Shown: piece after piece, positions 47,208-56,003 of the stretch
Layout of the letters: each line of letters starts with the position of its first letter
Numbering within the stretch: position 1 is the first letter of the stretch
NCBI GenBank assembly: GCA_965199335.1
Contig: CBDAQZ010000003.1
Span: 62,001-126,000, forward strand
Source: CBDAQV01 sp965199335
GTDB taxonomy: Bacteria > Pseudomonadota > Alphaproteobacteria > CALMVH01
Length of the DNA stretch: 64,000 bases
Direction of reading: 5' to 3'
Position numbers and translations under genes: made by a program
The notes under the pieces: model-generated
What the model saw: only the letters and a program-made list of their open reading frames with translations
What the model was told of the DNA's origin: nothing
Database searches by the model: none

Positions 47208-47760
47208 AAAGCATTTTCCCGTAGACAAGGCACGCCGGATTCTCGAACCCGGCCCCACCGTCCTCGTCGCGTCGGCGTGGAAGGGCAGGACCAACATAAT
47301 GACGATGGGCTGGCACACGATCATGGAATTCAAGCCGTCGCTTCTGGGCTGCGTGATCGCTTCCTCCAATCACAGTTTCGAGATGATCCGCAAAAGCGGC
47401 GAATGCACCATCAACGTGCCGATGGCCAACCTGGTCGACACGGTGGTGGCGATCGGCAACTGCTCCGGTGACACCCATGACAAGTTCACCGAGTTCGACA
47501 TGACGGCCATCGACGGAACCGAGGTCGCGGCGCCGACGATCGGCGAATGCTTCGCCAGCTTCGAATGCAGAATCAGCGACAAGCGCATGATCAAGGATTA
47601 TAATTTCTTCATCCTGGAAATCGTCGCGGCACATGTCGCATCGTCACCAAGGCATTCCAAGACGATCCACTATCACGGCCAGGGAATTTTCACCGAAGCC
47701 GGACAGGTGATCGACCGCCACAAGGATTTCAGCAAGTGGAAGGGTACGGCCACCTTCTAG
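47191..47760 (+). CDS. Flavin reductase-like protein
   Basis: From GTG 47191 a 189-residue flavin reductase-like (FMN-binding split barrel) protein: VLVASAWKGRTNIMTMGWHTIMEF and ECTINVPMANLVDTV are typical of the DIM6/NTAB 'flavin reductase family'. It overlaps the KamA-family gene by 17 bases. A start at 47113 would overlap much more and is less likely. Electron acceptor unknown. Confidence 0.87.
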   Translation: MKSYSKKHFPVDKARRILEPGPTVLVASAWKGRTNIMTMGWHTIMEFKPSLLGCVIASSNHSFEMIRKSGECTINVPMANLVDTVVAIGNCSGDTHDKFTEFDMTAIDGTEVAAPTIGECFASFECRISDKRMIKDYNFFILEIVAAHVASSPRHSKTIHYHGQGIFTEAGQVIDRHKDFSKWKGTATF

Positions 47761-47776
47761 CCGATTAGCAGACGGC

Positions 47777-49273
47777 CTACGACTTGAAGCTCGGCAGCTC
47801 CTTCGCCACACGCTTCATCACCTCGTCCCAGTTGCCTTTGCGGCGCTGTCGGAAGACGCGCATCGTCGGGTACCAGGGATGGGTGTCGCCGCTGGCGCTC
47901 CACGGTGCGTCGGGGATGACCGGCAGCAGCAGCCAGACCGGCTTGCCCATCGCGGCAGCCAGATGCGCCACCGCCGCCTCGACCGAGATCACGAGGTCGA
48001 GATTGGCGATCAGGCCGGCGGCGCGCGCGAAATCGGTCAGCAGGCCCGGTGACAGGATACCCGCAACCTGTTCGTTCGGCTGGCGCTGTTGCAGCGATAC
48101 CAGCGCGACATCCCGCACGCTGGCGAGCGCGGAAAAATTCTCCGCCGTCAGGGCGCGGCCATGCATCGGACCGTTCTCCAGACCGCTGATCCAGGCGACG
48201 CCGATCTTGCGCCCTTTGGCGGAGGCAAGATTGCCCGCCCATGCCTGCGCACTGGATGCGTTGGCGCTCAGATAAGGGACATCGTTCGGAATGGTCTCGC
48301 TGGTCGTACCCAGCAGGTGTGGCAGGCTCATGAGCGGCACCGACACATCATGCTCGGGCACCGCGCCGCCGAGGGCGATGACGGCATGGAGGCCCGGCAG
48401 CGTACCGAACAATTCCCGCAGGGGTTCCTGTACCATCACCGTGACGGTTGCGCCCTGCTTCACCAGAAGCGGCACGAAACGCGCGAACTGTATCTCGTCG
48501 ATATAGCCCGGTTCGGAATAGACAAGGACGTTCTTGCCCTTCAGCTTTGCCTTGCCGTTCCATGCGGCCTTCAGATCCGTCGGCAACATTTTCTGCAACG
48601 ACGATGACCTCAGGCGGGATTCGTATTCAGCGAAGCCTTCCTCGATCCGCCCGAGCCGAAACAGGGTGCGGGCGCGTTCGATGTGCGCCTGCAGGAAATC
48701 GGGGCTGAGTTCGATAACGCGGTCGTAGGCTTCCAGCGCTTCCTCCCAGCGGCTGTTCCAGTGACAGGCCAGACCCAGTTGAAAGAATGCGGTCGCGTTA
48801 TCCGGCGCAAGCCTGGTTGCCTTGACCAGTCGCGCCACGGCGGCCGACTGCTTGCCCTGGGCCTGCAATATCAGCGCCAGGCCGATATGAGCCTCCGGCC
48901 GTTTCGGCTGCAGGCGGATCGCCTCCTCCACCGCCGCCGTCGCTTCGTCGTACCTGCCCAGCCGGCGCTGGACATCGCCCAGGTTGATCAGCGCATCCGG
49001 ATAGACATGACGCTTCATTCTGGCGAAATCGACCGCGGCCTGGAACCCATGCGCGGCAAGCTCCACCTCACCGGCGTCGCGCACGATGTTGGCCAGATTG
49101 AAATGCGCCTCGGGCGAGTCAGGCTTGACCTGCAGGGCGCGCCTGATCTCGTTGCTGGCCTCGCGCAGGCGGCCTTCGCTGTGCAACTGGTTGGCGGTCC
49201 GGAAATGCTCCGCCAGCGAGGTATCCAGCGACGGCGGCAGGATGGTCGGGGTTTCGATGATCGTGTCGGTCAT
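47777..49273 (-). CDS. TPR protein with C-terminal glycosyltransferase-9-like domain
   Basis: A 498-residue protein: five or so TPRs (about residues 20-230, e.g. EAHFNLANIVRDAGEVELAAHGF) are followed by a Rossmann-like domain with GKNVLVYSEPGYIDEIQFARF and a DLVISVEAAVAHLAAAMGKPVW segment, which match the nucleotide-sugar half of TPR/ADP-heptose-like (GT9/GT41-like) proteins. It may glycosylate a protein or act in envelope biogenesis. Its first four bases overlap the dusA stop on the same strand. Confidence 0.82.
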   Translation of the reverse strand: MTDTIIETPTILPPSLDTSLAEHFRTANQLHSEGRLREASNEIRRALQVKPDSPEAHFNLANIVRDAGEVELAAHGFQAAVDFARMKRHVYPDALINLGDVQRRLGRYDEATAAVEEAIRLQPKRPEAHIGLALILQAQGKQSAAVARLVKATRLAPDNATAFFQLGLACHWNSRWEEALEAYDRVIELSPDFLQAHIERARTLFRLGRIEEGFAEYESRLRSSSLQKMLPTDLKAAWNGKAKLKGKNVLVYSEPGYIDEIQFARFVPLLVKQGATVTVMVQEPLRELFGTLPGLHAVIALGGAVPEHDVSVPLMSLPHLLGTTSETIPNDVPYLSANASSAQAWAGNLASAKGRKIGVAWISGLENGPMHGRALTAENFSALASVRDVALVSLQQRQPNEQVAGILSPGLLTDFARAAGLIANLDLVISVEAAVAHLAAAMGKPVWLLLPVIPDAPWSASGDTHPWYPTMRVFRQRRKGNWDEVMKRVAKELPSFKS

Positions 49274-50250
49274 GCTGCGCTTTCGAATTGTGTAGCGGTC
49301 ACGAGGCTCAGCGCCTCGTCGAGAACGGCAAGTCCTGCCCCCTCACGCGTTGCGTTTTCACTAAGATAGCGGCGCCATAGGCGGCCGCCGGGCATATTGT
49401 TGAAAAGGCCCAGCATGTGCTTGGTCATCGCATGCAGGCGAACGCCTTCGGCAAGCCGGGCTTCCATGTAGGGCCGGTAGCTCTTTACGGCCTCTGTCCG
49501 CGTTACCGGTTCCCGGCCCGACAGCATCGCGGCGGCCTGCGCCAGGAAAACCGGGTTCTGGTAAGCTTCGCGGCCGATCATGACGCTGTCGACGGCATGC
49601 AGCTGTTCGCGAATGGCGTCCAGCGTGGCGATGCCGCCGTTGATCCCGATGGTCAACGCCGGAAATTCGCGTTTCAGGCGATGCACGATGGCATAATCCA
49701 GCGGTGGCACCTCACGGTTTTCCCTGGGGCTGAGGCCCTTCAGCCAGGCCTTGCGCGCATGCACGATGAAACTGTCGCAGCCCGCGCGGCTTACCGTCTC
49801 GACGAAGGCGGCCAGGAAATCGAACCCTTCGGTGTCGTCGATGCCGATGCGGGTCTTGACCGTGACCGGCAGACGGGTCGCCGCCTGCATAGCGGCCACG
49901 CACTCGGCCACCAGCGCGGGTTCGGCCATCAGGCAGGCACCGAAACGACCTGCCTGCACGCGGTCGCTGGGACAGCCGCAATTGAGATTGATCGCATCGT
50001 AGCCGTAATCCTGCCCCACTCCGGCGGCATCGGCCAGCAAGGCGGGATCGCTGCCACCCAGTTGCAGCACCACCGGATGCTCGACGGCATCGAAAGCCAG
50101 CAGGCGGTCGCGCTTGCCGAATTTGATCGCAGCCGCGGTCACCATTTCGGTATACAGTACCGCTTCGGGCGCAAGAATGCGATGGAACGCGCGGCAATGC
50201 CGGTCGGTCCAGTCCATCATCGGCGCGACTGAGAGAGGAAATTTTAACAT
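49270..50250 (-). CDS. dusA: tRNA-dihydrouridine(20/20a) synthase
   Basis: DusA reduces U20/U20a in tRNA with FMN and NADPH. The 326-residue protein has the TIM-barrel start SVAPMMDWTDRHCR, the catalytic NLNCGCPSDRVQAGRFG (C93) and the tRNA-facing C-terminal helical domain. Full length. It is translationally coupled (ATGA) to the TPR-glycosyltransferase gene. Start ATG 50250. Confidence 0.95.
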   Translation of the reverse strand: MLKFPLSVAPMMDWTDRHCRAFHRILAPEAVLYTEMVTAAAIKFGKRDRLLAFDAVEHPVVLQLGGSDPALLADAAGVGQDYGYDAINLNCGCPSDRVQAGRFGACLMAEPALVAECVAAMQAATRLPVTVKTRIGIDDTEGFDFLAAFVETVSRAGCDSFIVHARKAWLKGLSPRENREVPPLDYAIVHRLKREFPALTIGINGGIATLDAIREQLHAVDSVMIGREAYQNPVFLAQAAAMLSGREPVTRTEAVKSYRPYMEARLAEGVRLHAMTKHMLGLFNNMPGGRLWRRYLSENATREGAGLAVLDEALSLVTATQFESAA

Positions 50251-50295
50251 CTGTCTGGAAACTAACGTGTTTCTTGCATCTTTTCCATAAGTGCC

Positions 50296-50784
50296 ATGCG
50301 TATCGTTCTTTTTATCCTAATCGCCGTCCTGTCGACGGCCCGCGCCCATGCCGGCGATGCTGTACCGGCAGCCGCGCCGAAATACGAGGCCCTGCGCTTC
50401 GTGAAGGTAAACATGCATGCCGGGCCCGGCCAGCAATACCCGGTGCTATGGGTCTATCAGCGCCGTGGCCTGCCGGTGGAGATCACAGGCAGTTACGACG
50501 TATGGAAAAAGGTGGTCGATCCCGACGGCACGACCGGCTGGGTGCAGGAAACCATGCTTTCCGACAAGCGGACGGTGCTGGTCAAGGGCAAGCAGCGGAC
50601 CCTGCGGCATGACCCGAGGGACGATGCCGAAGCCGTGGCGCTGGCCGAGCCGGGCACGATCGCGAAGGTCCAGTCCTGCGCTTCGGGCTGGTGCGCGATC
50701 AAATTCGACGCCTATGAGGGGTGGATGAAGGAAAGCGAGCTGTGGGGCCTGGACAAGAACGAGAGCTTCGACACCAAGCATTAG
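50296..50784 (+). CDS. Secreted SH3-domain protein
   Basis: A 162-residue protein with a signal peptide (MRIVLFILIAVLSTARAHA) and two SH3-like segments: VKVNMHAGPGQQYPVLWVY with WKKVVDPDGTTGWV, then QRTLRHDPRDDAEAVALAEPGT with WCAIKFDAYEGWMKESELWG. Such proteins bind cell wall peptides in the periplasm. The stop overlaps the convergent MFS gene by four bases. Confidence 0.85.
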   Translation: MRIVLFILIAVLSTARAHAGDAVPAAAPKYEALRFVKVNMHAGPGQQYPVLWVYQRRGLPVEITGSYDVWKKVVDPDGTTGWVQETMLSDKRTVLVKGKQRTLRHDPRDDAEAVALAEPGTIAKVQSCASGWCAIKFDAYEGWMKESELWGLDKNESFDTKH

Positions 50785-52040
50785 GCGGCGACCGGGATAT
50801 CCTCCAGCCTTCGCACCTTGCGCAGGCCGGGAAATTTCCAGGCCCATAGCCCTACCACCGCGCAGGTGCCGATGCCACCCGCCACCACCGCCACGATCGA
50901 GCTGCCGAACAGCGAGGCGGTAAAGCCGGACTCCATCTCCCCCAGCTCGTTCGAAGCGCCGATGAAAACGAAATTCACGGCATTGACCCGCCCGCGCATG
51001 TTGTCCGGCGTGATACGCTGCACCAAATTGGAGCGCATATAGACGCTGACGACATCCGCCGCCCCCAGCAGGGCCAGTGCCGCCAGCGACAGCGGGAAGC
51101 TGGTGGAGAAGCCGAATACGATCGTGGCGATGCCGTAGGCCAGTACCGCCATGAACATCTTGATGCCGGAATGGTCACCGAGCGAGACACGAGCCAGCAG
51201 CAGGGAAACGACCAGCGCCCCCGCAGCCGGCGCGGCGCGCATCAGGCCCAAACCGGTCGACCCGACCATCAGGATATCCTTGGCATAGACCGGCAGCAGC
51301 GCGGTCACCCCGCCCAGCAATACCGCGAACAGGTCGAGGGAAATCGCGCCCAGTATGGCCGGGTTGGCGCGGATGAACTTGATTCCGCCAAGAATGTCCC
51401 TGTTGACGGTGCCTGTACTGGTTTCGGGCCGTAGCGTCAGTTTTATCCGAGCGTTGGCGAGCAACGCGCCCGCAAAAAGGCACCATGACGCCGCAAAGGC
51501 CGCCGCGGCGCTCCAGGCATACAGCAACCCACCCAGCGCCGGGCCGAAGATCTGCGCCGTCATGAACATGGACGAGCCCAGCGCGATCGCGCCGCTGAGG
51601 GCGTCGCGATGCACCAAACGGGGTATGATCGACTGGCTGGCAGGGGCCATGAAGGCCCGCGCGCCGCCGAACACGACCAGGACGGCGTAGATGGGCAGCA
51701 CCCTTTCGTTGCCGGTCACCGTCATCAGGATCAGCGCCAGCGAGCACAGCATCTGGATGGCGATCGCCACCCGCAGGATATGACGACGGTCGTATCTGTC
51801 CGCCACCTGCCCCGCCACCAGCGCCAGAGATATGTTCGGCAGGAACTGTGCCAGTCCGACAAAGCCCAGGTTCAGCGTGCTGCCGGTCATGTCGTAGATC
51901 TGATAGCCAACGACCACGCTCTGGATCGAAGTCGCCATGGTCGACAGCAGGCGCTGCAGGACAAAAGCGCGGAAATCGGGATAGGAAAGCGGCCGGCTTC
52001 GCAGCGGGTCGACGGCGACGGTGGGATCTGGAGAAGTCAC
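50781..52040 (-). CDS. MFS transporter (EntS-like exporter group)
   Basis: A 419-residue major-facilitator protein with 12 helices, the motif GQVADRYDRRHILR after helix two and LLSTMATSIQSVVVGYQIYD at the start, typical of the MFS_3/EntS group. Family members export siderophores or drugs. Substrate unknown. Start ATG 52040. Confidence 0.9.
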   Translation of the reverse strand: MTSPDPTVAVDPLRSRPLSYPDFRAFVLQRLLSTMATSIQSVVVGYQIYDMTGSTLNLGFVGLAQFLPNISLALVAGQVADRYDRRHILRVAIAIQMLCSLALILMTVTGNERVLPIYAVLVVFGGARAFMAPASQSIIPRLVHRDALSGAIALGSSMFMTAQIFGPALGGLLYAWSAAAAFAASWCLFAGALLANARIKLTLRPETSTGTVNRDILGGIKFIRANPAILGAISLDLFAVLLGGVTALLPVYAKDILMVGSTGLGLMRAAPAAGALVVSLLLARVSLGDHSGIKMFMAVLAYGIATIVFGFSTSFPLSLAALALLGAADVVSVYMRSNLVQRITPDNMRGRVNAVNFVFIGASNELGEMESGFTASLFGSSIVAVVAGGIGTCAVVGLWAWKFPGLRKVRRLEDIPVAA

Positions 52041-52094
52041 AGGCGCACTGAAGCCGGATTGAACCGAACGCGCAAGGGGCTATAACCTTATCCC

Positions 52095-52739
52095 ATGCTG
52101 CGGCTGCTGACATATGGCGAAACATCGACCTGGCTGGATCATTGCCGCGCCTATGTGATGCAGGAATTCGGCGACGACAGCTGCAGTTCGATGGAAAACT
52201 GGCGCAAGCAGCACGATGAAGGCGGTCACGTCCACCAGGCGTACGGCGATTTCGACACCAGCCCGCCCACCCTTCTGGGGCTTGTCACCTGCATCCCGAT
52301 CACGCATGCCGAGCTGGCTGCGTTGAAATCGCACCAACTAAGGGACAGCCAGGTCATGCCATGGCGCCCTGGCGAAGAAGGGCCGGTCGTATTGTGGGTC
52401 GACGTCGTCATCAGCGACGCGCCTGGTATCGCCACCAAGTGCATCGCGGGCGTGCTGGACCAGCTGGATCGTCATCCCTGCAAGCCGCTGGTCGATACGA
52501 TCTCGATGTTCTGCACCGGTGCGCAGGGCTACCTGATGGCGCAGACCTTCGGATTGCAGCCGATAGGCGTCGACTACAAGGAAGGCTGGCCATTCATGGA
52601 GCGTGCGATCACGCCACATGAATTGAATCAGGCCGGCGATATTCTGTACGACACCTGGAATATCACAAAGGCAAAGGACGTGATCGAGGTCGGCCGCGCG
52701 CGCTGGGGCCCTCACTGGAAGGACAAGCCGGTATTGTAG
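52095..52739 (+). CDS. Hypothetical protein, 214 residues
   Basis: A soluble protein with four to six cysteines scattered through it. Residues ~95-175 (VVLWVDVVISDAPGIATKCI ... GLQPIGVDYKEGWPFMER) have the strand-helix pattern of a GNAT-like fold, but no acetyl-CoA loop is clear. I cannot assign a function. Start ATG 52095. Confidence 0.6.
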   Translation: MLRLLTYGETSTWLDHCRAYVMQEFGDDSCSSMENWRKQHDEGGHVHQAYGDFDTSPPTLLGLVTCIPITHAELAALKSHQLRDSQVMPWRPGEEGPVVLWVDVVISDAPGIATKCIAGVLDQLDRHPCKPLVDTISMFCTGAQGYLMAQTFGLQPIGVDYKEGWPFMERAITPHELNQAGDILYDTWNITKAKDVIEVGRARWGPHWKDKPVL

Positions 52740-52791
52740 GCAGGGAACCGGCGAGCCGTTAGCCTGTTTTCCTGGATAAAGGAGACTCCCG

Positions 52792-53085
52792 ATGCCCAGG
52801 AAACAAGCTACCCGCAAATGGTCCGCCAAAGTTACAAAAACCAGTGATGCAATGGATCTGAAAAAAGATGTCTTCAAATCCGGCAGCGCGAAAGAAATAG
52901 AAAAATCGGTCAAGCATTCGGCCGAAACCAGCAAACGCCGCAAGTCGGGTCCTTTTCAGTCCGCCATGTCCATGCTCAATTTCTATGAAAACCGCGCAGG
53001 CAAGAATCTGCCGGCCAATCAGCGCAAGAAGATAGATGCGGCGAAGGACGAGTTGCGCAAGGACTTCCAGAAGAAACCGGCGTAA
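52792..53085 (+). CDS. DUF3175 protein
   Basis: A 97-residue basic protein matching DUF3175: KWSAKVTKTSDAMDL at the start, then KRRKSGPFQSAMSMLNFYENRAGKNL and a helical Lys-rich end. The family has no established function; small, basic and often stress-associated. Start ATG 52792 after AAAGGAGA (52777-52784). Confidence 0.9.
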   Translation: MPRKQATRKWSAKVTKTSDAMDLKKDVFKSGSAKEIEKSVKHSAETSKRRKSGPFQSAMSMLNFYENRAGKNLPANQRKKIDAAKDELRKDFQKKPA

Positions 53086-53088
53086 CCG

Positions 53089-53967
53089 TCAGATCGGCTT
53101 TATCTCCTCAACGCCCAGCACATCGGCTAACCTGACCTTGGCGCTGCCGGGTTTCAGTGCCTGTTGCTGACTGGCGTGCGGCGCCCAGCCGGCGACATGG
53201 ATCATTTGGAATGTAGCGGGGATACGGCCATCCGGTTCCCCGAAGCGTTCGGCATAAATCGTGGCGGCACGAAACAAGGTGGCCCGGGATAGTGCCTGGC
53301 GCGGGCCGTTTGACGTGTGTGCCGCCGCCATGCCGCGCAGATCGCGCAACAAGCGGAACAGATCGTCATAGGTGGCCGTTACCGTGTCGCTGTCGACGAC
53401 CGGCAGCGCGAAGTTTGCCCGCTGCATCAGGCTGCCCATGTCGCGCAGATCGGCAAAGGGTGAAATGCGCGGCCCCACCGCGGCTGCCGTTTCGCTTTCC
53501 GCCTGCAGAAGTACCTGCCGCAACTGCCACAGCGTCTCACCGCCCAGTAGCGTGCCGAGGAACAAGCCATCAGGCTGCAGTATCCGGCGTATCTGCAACA
53601 GTGTGCCGGGCAGGTCGTTGACCCAGTGCAGGGTCAGCGGCGCGATTACCAAATCGAAGGCGTGTGGGCGAAAGGGAAGGAATTCCTCGTCCGCGACGAG
53701 AGTGGGCCTCCTGGCCTGAGCCGCCATGGCCGAGGATAAGTCGGCCTGGACCACCAGTTCCGGCGGCTCGGCAAACATATCGGATAATCCGGTATGACAA
53801 CCCAGCACCAGTACACGCTGGAAGCTGCGCTTGACGTCAGCCAGCCGGTCGGCGATTTCCGCCGTGGCATGGCGCAGCAGGAAATCGTACTCGGCGAAAC
53901 CGGCGGCGGCACGGTCGCGCCGCAGTCGCAGCAAATGACGGTCGAAGGGGATGACGGGATCGCTCAT
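53089..53967 (-). CDS. SAM-dependent methyltransferase, NDUFAF5/BioC-like
   Basis: From ATG 53967 a 292-residue class I methyltransferase with VLVLGCHTGLSDMF (motif I) near 46-59, an ERFxxF-like start and a long C-terminal domain. The FDRHLLRLRRDRAAAGFAEYDF N-terminus is typical of the NDUFAF5/BioC-like subgroup common in alphaproteobacteria, where the substrate is unclear. A longer upstream start lies inside the comF gene region and is rejected. Divergent from comF. Confidence 0.85.
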   Translation of the reverse strand: MSDPVIPFDRHLLRLRRDRAAAGFAEYDFLLRHATAEIADRLADVKRSFQRVLVLGCHTGLSDMFAEPPELVVQADLSSAMAAQARRPTLVADEEFLPFRPHAFDLVIAPLTLHWVNDLPGTLLQIRRILQPDGLFLGTLLGGETLWQLRQVLLQAESETAAAVGPRISPFADLRDMGSLMQRANFALPVVDSDTVTATYDDLFRLLRDLRGMAAAHTSNGPRQALSRATLFRAATIYAERFGEPDGRIPATFQMIHVAGWAPHASQQQALKPGSAKVRLADVLGVEEIKPI

Positions 53968-53986
53968 GCCTGTAATATAGCGGCAC

Positions 53987-54721
53987 ATGCCGATTACTGC
54001 ATCCCTTCGCGCGGTAGGATCGAAAGCGCTGGATTTCCTGTATCCGCCGCGCTGCCTTTCCTGCGGGCAGGATGTTGATCGCATGGGCGGCGTCTGTGCA
54101 ATATGCTGGAAGCGCCTGACCTTCATCGCCGATCCGCAATGCGCCCGCTGCGGTCTGCCGTTCGACTATGATCCCGGCGAGGGCTCGCTGTGCGGAGCCT
54201 GCGCCGGTGAATCCCCACTGTTCGATCGCGCCCGCGCGGCGCTGGCCTATGACGACGGCAGCCGTTCGATTTTGGTCGGGCTGAAGCATGAGCGCCTGCA
54301 CAGCGTCTCCACCCTGGCCACCTGGATGCTGCGCCCGGGACATAAATTGGCGGCGGAAGCCGACCTGATCTGCGCCGTACCGCTGCACCGCTGGCGCCTG
54401 CTCAGGCGTGGCTACAACCAGGCGGCTTTGCTGGCCGCTGCGGTGGCGAGGCGTAGCGGGACGGCGACGGTGCCCGACCTGTTGCGCCGCCATCGCCGCA
54501 CCGTCAGCCAGGGCGGCCTCAGCCGCAGCGGACGGCAGCGCAACGTGCGCGGTGCGTTCTCCATCCACCCGCGATGGGTGGAGCGAATCAAGGGCAAGCG
54601 CGTGCTGCTGGTCGACGATGTCTTCACCACCGGCGCGACGATCGGCGAATGCTGTCGTGTTTTGCGCCGCGCCGGCGCAGCGCAGGTCGATGTCCTGTGC
54701 GCAGCGCGGGTGATCAAGTGA
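53987..54721 (+). CDS. comF: ComF-family phosphoribosyltransferase-like protein
   Basis: A 244-residue protein with an N-terminal zinc ribbon (CLSCGQD ... CARCGLPF ... CGAC), then a PRTase domain ending LLVDDVFTTGATIGEC, the classic PRPP-binding loop. In competence-capable bacteria ComF supports DNA uptake; in alphaproteobacteria its role is unclear. Start ATG 53987. Confidence 0.92.
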   Translation: MPITASLRAVGSKALDFLYPPRCLSCGQDVDRMGGVCAICWKRLTFIADPQCARCGLPFDYDPGEGSLCGACAGESPLFDRARAALAYDDGSRSILVGLKHERLHSVSTLATWMLRPGHKLAAEADLICAVPLHRWRLLRRGYNQAALLAAAVARRSGTATVPDLLRRHRRTVSQGGLSRSGRQRNVRGAFSIHPRWVERIKGKRVLLVDDVFTTGATIGECCRVLRRAGAAQVDVLCAARVIK

Positions 54722-54757
54722 TTGAGAAATTAACTTCCGTTACAATATGATTTTCCC

Positions 54758-55213
54758 ATGATCCTTTACGAGCTTACCTGCACGCATCGTCACGGCTTCG
54801 AAGGCTGGTTCGGCTCGTCTGCGGAATTCGAACGGCAGAGCGAGGCGGGCCAGATCGCCTGTCCCGTCTGCGACGACCACGGCGTGACACGGGCGCCGAT
54901 GGCCCCGCGCATCGGCAAGCAAGCCCGTGCGCCCGCCTCGGAACGCGCGGCCGGCATGCCTGCAACCAACGCTGCGCCGCCGCCCGAAGCCGCTGTAAAA
55001 CTGGCAGAGATCATAGGCGAGTTCTGCAAGACCGTCGAAGCCAGTTGCGATTACGTCGGCAAGGAATTCCCGGAGGAAGCGCGCAAGATCCACTATGGCG
55101 AGACAGGGGCACGCGGTATCTACGGCGAGGCGTCGAAAGCCGAGGTCGTGGCGCTGAAGGACGAAGGCATCGACATCGCGCCGATCCCCTGGATCAAGAA
55201 GGGTGATGCCTAG
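54758..55213 (+). CDS. DUF1178 protein
   Basis: A 151-residue protein with the DUF1178 pattern: a zinc-ribbon-like start (MILYELTC ... FEGWFGSSAEFE ... CPVCDDHGVTR), an Ala/Pro-rich centre and the conserved end RGIYGEASKAEVVALKDEGI. Function unknown; widely conserved in alphaproteobacteria. Start ATG 54758. Confidence 0.93.
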   Translation: MILYELTCTHRHGFEGWFGSSAEFERQSEAGQIACPVCDDHGVTRAPMAPRIGKQARAPASERAAGMPATNAAPPPEAAVKLAEIIGEFCKTVEASCDYVGKEFPEEARKIHYGETGARGIYGEASKAEVVALKDEGIDIAPIPWIKKGDA

Positions 55214-55222
55214 GTTTTCCCG

Positions 55223-55987
55223 TCAGGGTTTGGCTGTTGCACTCATCAGATAATTCACAGCGACGTCCACTCCGCTCAACGAAAATTCCCGTTTGACCGG
55301 ATCGTAAACGATCCCGCTCACATCCTGCACTGCCAGCCCATTCGCACGCAGCTCCCGTGCCAGTTCGGATGGTCGCAGAAAGCGCCGCCAGTCATGCGTG
55401 CCGCGCGGCAGCCAGCGCATCACGTATTCCGCACCGACGATCACGGCGGCGAACGACTTGGCGGTACGGTTTGGCGTGGACATGATCAAAAGCCCATTCG
55501 GCTTCAACAGCGCCTTTAAACTGGCGATGAACGCAGGCACGTCGGCAACGTGTTCGACCACCTCCAGCGCCAGCACGACGTCGAAACGCGCGCCGGTCGC
55601 GGCCAATTGATCGCTTGTCCCGGCGCGATAATTGATCTGCAGCCCGGCTTCGACGGCATGCACCTTCGCCACTTCGATCGCGTCAAGGCTGGCATCGACG
55701 CCGGTAACCGAGGCGCCCAGTCGGGCCAGTGGCTCGCAGACGATCCCGCCACCGCAGCCGATATCGGCCATTGCCAGGCCGGCGAAGGGTTTCAAATGAC
55801 TCACCTCCTCCAGGGAGAGGTGAGTTTCCACCTGTCGCCGGATATAGCCCATCCGCACAGGGTTCAGGCGGTGCAGCGGGCCTGAGGTTCCGCTCTCGTC
55901 CCACCAGGTTGCGGCCATGCGGCCGAATTTCTCGACCTCGGCGCCGTCGATGGTAGAGCCTTCCGGTGTTGCCGTGCCGCCGTTCAT
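55223..55987 (-). CDS. ubiG: Ubiquinone biosynthesis O-methyltransferase
   Basis: UbiG methylates two intermediates of ubiquinone synthesis. The 254-residue protein has EKFGRMAATWWDESG near 18-32, motif I MADIGCGGGIVCEPLARLGASVTG near 73-96, and LALEVVEHVADVPAF near 138-152. All motifs are intact. It is divergent from lysC with 16 bases between starts, a common alphaproteobacterial arrangement. Confidence 0.96.
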   Translation of the reverse strand: MNGGTATPEGSTIDGAEVEKFGRMAATWWDESGTSGPLHRLNPVRMGYIRRQVETHLSLEEVSHLKPFAGLAMADIGCGGGIVCEPLARLGASVTGVDASLDAIEVAKVHAVEAGLQINYRAGTSDQLAATGARFDVVLALEVVEHVADVPAFIASLKALLKPNGLLIMSTPNRTAKSFAAVIVGAEYVMRWLPRGTHDWRRFLRPSELARELRANGLAVQDVSGIVYDPVKREFSLSGVDVAVNYLMSATAKP

Positions 55988-56003
55988 TCTTTAAGCAACT
56001 CCC

